DNA from: Yoonia vestfoldensis SKA53
GTDB taxonomy: Bacteria > Pseudomonadota > Alphaproteobacteria > Rhodobacterales > Rhodobacteraceae
DNA length: 64,000 nucleotides
Assembly: GCF_000152785.1 (NCBI RefSeq)
Contig: NZ_CH672414.1
Span: forward strand, 1,049,483 to 1,113,482
Reading direction: 5' to 3'
In this document: positions 62,592-64,000 of the stretch, piece by piece
Position numbering within the stretch: the stretch's first letter is position 1
Layout of the letters: every line of letters starts with the position of its first letter
The notes under the pieces: model-generated
What the model was told of the DNA's origin: nothing
What the model saw: the letters and a program-made list of their open reading frames with translations, nothing else
Databases searched by the model: none
Program-made: the position numbers and the translations under genes

Positions 62592-63982
62592 AAATCGCCT
62601 TTGACAACAGCTATGCCGCCCTGCCCGCGCAGATGTTCACGCCGCAATTGCCGACGCCTGTGGCGGCGCCCGCGATATTCGCGCGTAATGACGCATTGGC
62701 CGCAGTGCTGGGCATTGATCTGCACGCGCCCGATGCCGCACAGATATTCGCAGGCAACCATATTCCGGCAGGGGCCAGCCCGATTGCCACCGTCTATGCC
62801 GGCCACCAGTTTGGCCATTGGAACCCGCAACTGGGTGATGGCCGCGCGATCCTGTTGGGCGAGGTTGTGGGCAGCGACGGCATCCGCCGCGATATCCAGC
62901 TCAAAGGGGCCGGTCCCACCCCCTATTCGCGGTCGGGAGATGGCCGTGCCTGGCTGGGTCCCGTGATGCGCGAATATCTGGTGTCAGAGGCGATGGCCGC
63001 CCTTGGCGTGCCGACCACCCGTGCGCTGGCGGCTGTCACCACGGGCGAGGATGTGTACCGCGAAACCCGCCTGCCAGGGGCCATCATCACCCGCGTGGCG
63101 CAGAGCCATATCCGCGTCGGGACCTTCCAGTTTTTCGCCGCGCGCAAGGATGTCGACGCCCTGCGCGCCCTGACCGATCACGTCATCGCGCGCCATTACC
63201 CGCAGGCGGATGGGCCTGCAGCCTTGCTCGATGCCGTGATCGCCCGCTCTGCGCGGTTGATCGCGCGCTGGATGGGGCTGGGGTTCATCCATGGGGTGAT
63301 GAACACCGACAATGTCAGCATCGCAGGCGAGACGATTGATTACGGCCCCTGCGCCTTTGTCGATGATTTCGCACATGGCGCGGTGTTCAGCGCCATCGAT
63401 CAACAGGGCCGCTATGCCTATGGCAACCAGCCACAGATCGGGGCCTGGAACATGGCGCAATTTGCCACGGCGCTGATCCCTCTGATGGCTGACCGCGACC
63501 GCGCGGTGCAGGATTTCACCGCTGCCGTGCAGGGCTTTGCCCCGATCTATGCCCATGCCTGGTTGCAGGTTTTCGCGGCCAAGCTGGGAATTGCCGATCC
63601 CACGCCAGAGGATGCGGCCCTTGTCACTGACCTGTTGAACCTGATGGCGCAGGATGGCGCGGATTTCACCGCGACCTTTGCGGCGTTGTCGGATGGTCAG
63701 GCGCGCGACCAGTTCATCGACCACGATGCCTTTGATGTTTGGGCGACACGCTGGCGGGCGCGCCAGTCGCCACAAGCCGCAGAGATCATGGCAGGCGCCA
63801 ATCCGCGCGTCATCGCGCGCAATCATCAGGTAGAGGCCGCGATTGCAGCGGGCGTTTCAGGCGATTTTGCCCCATTTGACGCGCTGCTGGCGGCGGTGAC
63901 GCAGCCCTACACCGACAATGCCGCGTTTTCACGGCCACCCAGCCGCGATGAGCGTGTGACGCGAACGTTTTGCGGGACCTAA
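62588..63982 (+). CDS. selO: Protein adenylyltransferase SelO
   Basis: 464 aa, complete within the window. Pseudokinase-fold AMPylator of the YdiU/SelO family: AGHQFGHWNPQLGDGRAILLGE, DIQLKGAGPTPYSRSGDGRAWLG, LGFIHGVMNTDNVSIAGETIDYGPCAFVD. The C-terminus TRTFCGT carries the cysteine at the position occupied by selenocysteine in animal SelO. Transfers AMP to Ser, Thr or Tyr of metabolic proteins under oxidative stress in E. coli. Coupled to the nucleoside hydrolase gene, a partner I would not expect functionally. Confidence 0.95.
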   Translation: MKIAFDNSYAALPAQMFTPQLPTPVAAPAIFARNDALAAVLGIDLHAPDAAQIFAGNHIPAGASPIATVYAGHQFGHWNPQLGDGRAILLGEVVGSDGIRRDIQLKGAGPTPYSRSGDGRAWLGPVMREYLVSEAMAALGVPTTRALAAVTTGEDVYRETRLPGAIITRVAQSHIRVGTFQFFAARKDVDALRALTDHVIARHYPQADGPAALLDAVIARSARLIARWMGLGFIHGVMNTDNVSIAGETIDYGPCAFVDDFAHGAVFSAIDQQGRYAYGNQPQIGAWNMAQFATALIPLMADRDRAVQDFTAAVQGFAPIYAHAWLQVFAAKLGIADPTPEDAALVTDLLNLMAQDGADFTATFAALSDGQARDQFIDHDAFDVWATRWRARQSPQAAEIMAGANPRVIARNHQVEAAIAAGVSGDFAPFDALLAAVTQPYTDNAAFSRPPSRDERVTRTFCGT

Positions 63983-64000
63983 GAGGGTGAGGCCCCGGAT

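Noticed and set aside
1..64000. Prophage, transposon, CRISPR array or biosynthetic gene cluster
   Set aside because: No integrase, transposase, terminase, cas gene, spaced identical repeats or synthase modules were found; all regions are housekeeping or ordinary accessory genes.

Overview
The window looks like a stretch of ordinary chromosome from a marine-type alphaproteobacterium of the order Rhodobacterales (Roseobacter/Rhodobacter relatives). The evidence is high G+C, mostly by eye about 60 percent, and gene order and gene types I associate with that order: lptF-lptG-lptD-surA-pdxA-rsmA, yceD-rpmF-plsX-fabH-ihfA-merR, dgt-argS-SPOR-nagZ-scpA-scpB, single-cysteine DksA, double-length dCTP deaminase, DUF4167, DUF2927 and DUF6778 proteins, and an OlsB-type acyltransferase. 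Genus cannot be fixed from sequence reading alone. I see no prophage, insertion sequence, integrase, CRISPR array or rRNA operon.

Layout. 1-6895 (+): envelope/LPS export and rRNA maturation operon, coupled by ATGA overlaps; lptF is cut by the window edge. 6899-12247 (-): DUF4167, prmC-prfA, DUF1499, agmatinase-like, M20 amidohydrolase. 12310-15082 (+): mazG, orphan Fe3+-type binding protein, SDR. 15083-18584: ABC-F ATPase, olsB, msrB, bamE. 18610-22825 (+): yceD, rpmF, plsX, fabH, ihfA, merR, then tRNA-Pro(GGG) and dcd. 24247-30842 (-): small protein, scpB, scpA, nagZ, SPOR protein, argS, dgt. 30913-33609: IscA-like, xthA, FAD monooxygenase and dksA. 33789-38230 (+): MoxR ATPase, DUF2927 lipoprotein, 56-residue membrane protein, VWA protein, M48 protease. 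38227-40582 (-): PIN protein, rRNA methyltransferase, DUF6778 lipoprotein. 40757-45538 (+): edd-eda (Entner-Doudoroff) and a chemoreceptor. 45548-48579 (-): glnE and a small partner. 48659-50612 (+): YbaK-like deacylase, DUF2852, Bpt. 50617-56426 (-): a large-type TRAP transporter whose binding-protein gene carries an in-frame amber codon, and a LysM/solute-binding fusion. 56683-61134 (+): YghU-type GST, Ca2+/Na+ exchanger, and ilvBN behind a leader-peptide attenuator. 61279-63982: EF-hand protein, nucleoside hydrolase, SelO.

Points that go beyond routine annotation: (1) at least eight copies of a roughly 32-bp dispersed element, every one placed 10-30 nt after a stop codon, six of eight in sense orientation, two forming an inverted pair; (2) a TAG codon inside the Tat signal peptide of the TRAP binding protein; (3) an Ile/Val/Leu-rich 16-codon leader with terminator before ilvB; (4) two matching 21-bp palindromes bracketing the promoter of the DUF2852 gene; (5) a perfect 14-bp LacI-type palindrome before edd-eda; (6) a LysM domain fused to a family-3 solute-binding domain; (7) a MoxR/VWA pair with two uncharacterised genes between them.

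No stretch longer than 300 bases lacks a gene. The longest gaps are 55114-55361, 56445-56682, 19213-19446 and 7445-7656; they hold the promoters, hairpins and repeat copies listed below, or nothing I could recognise (7445-7656 and 56445-56682).
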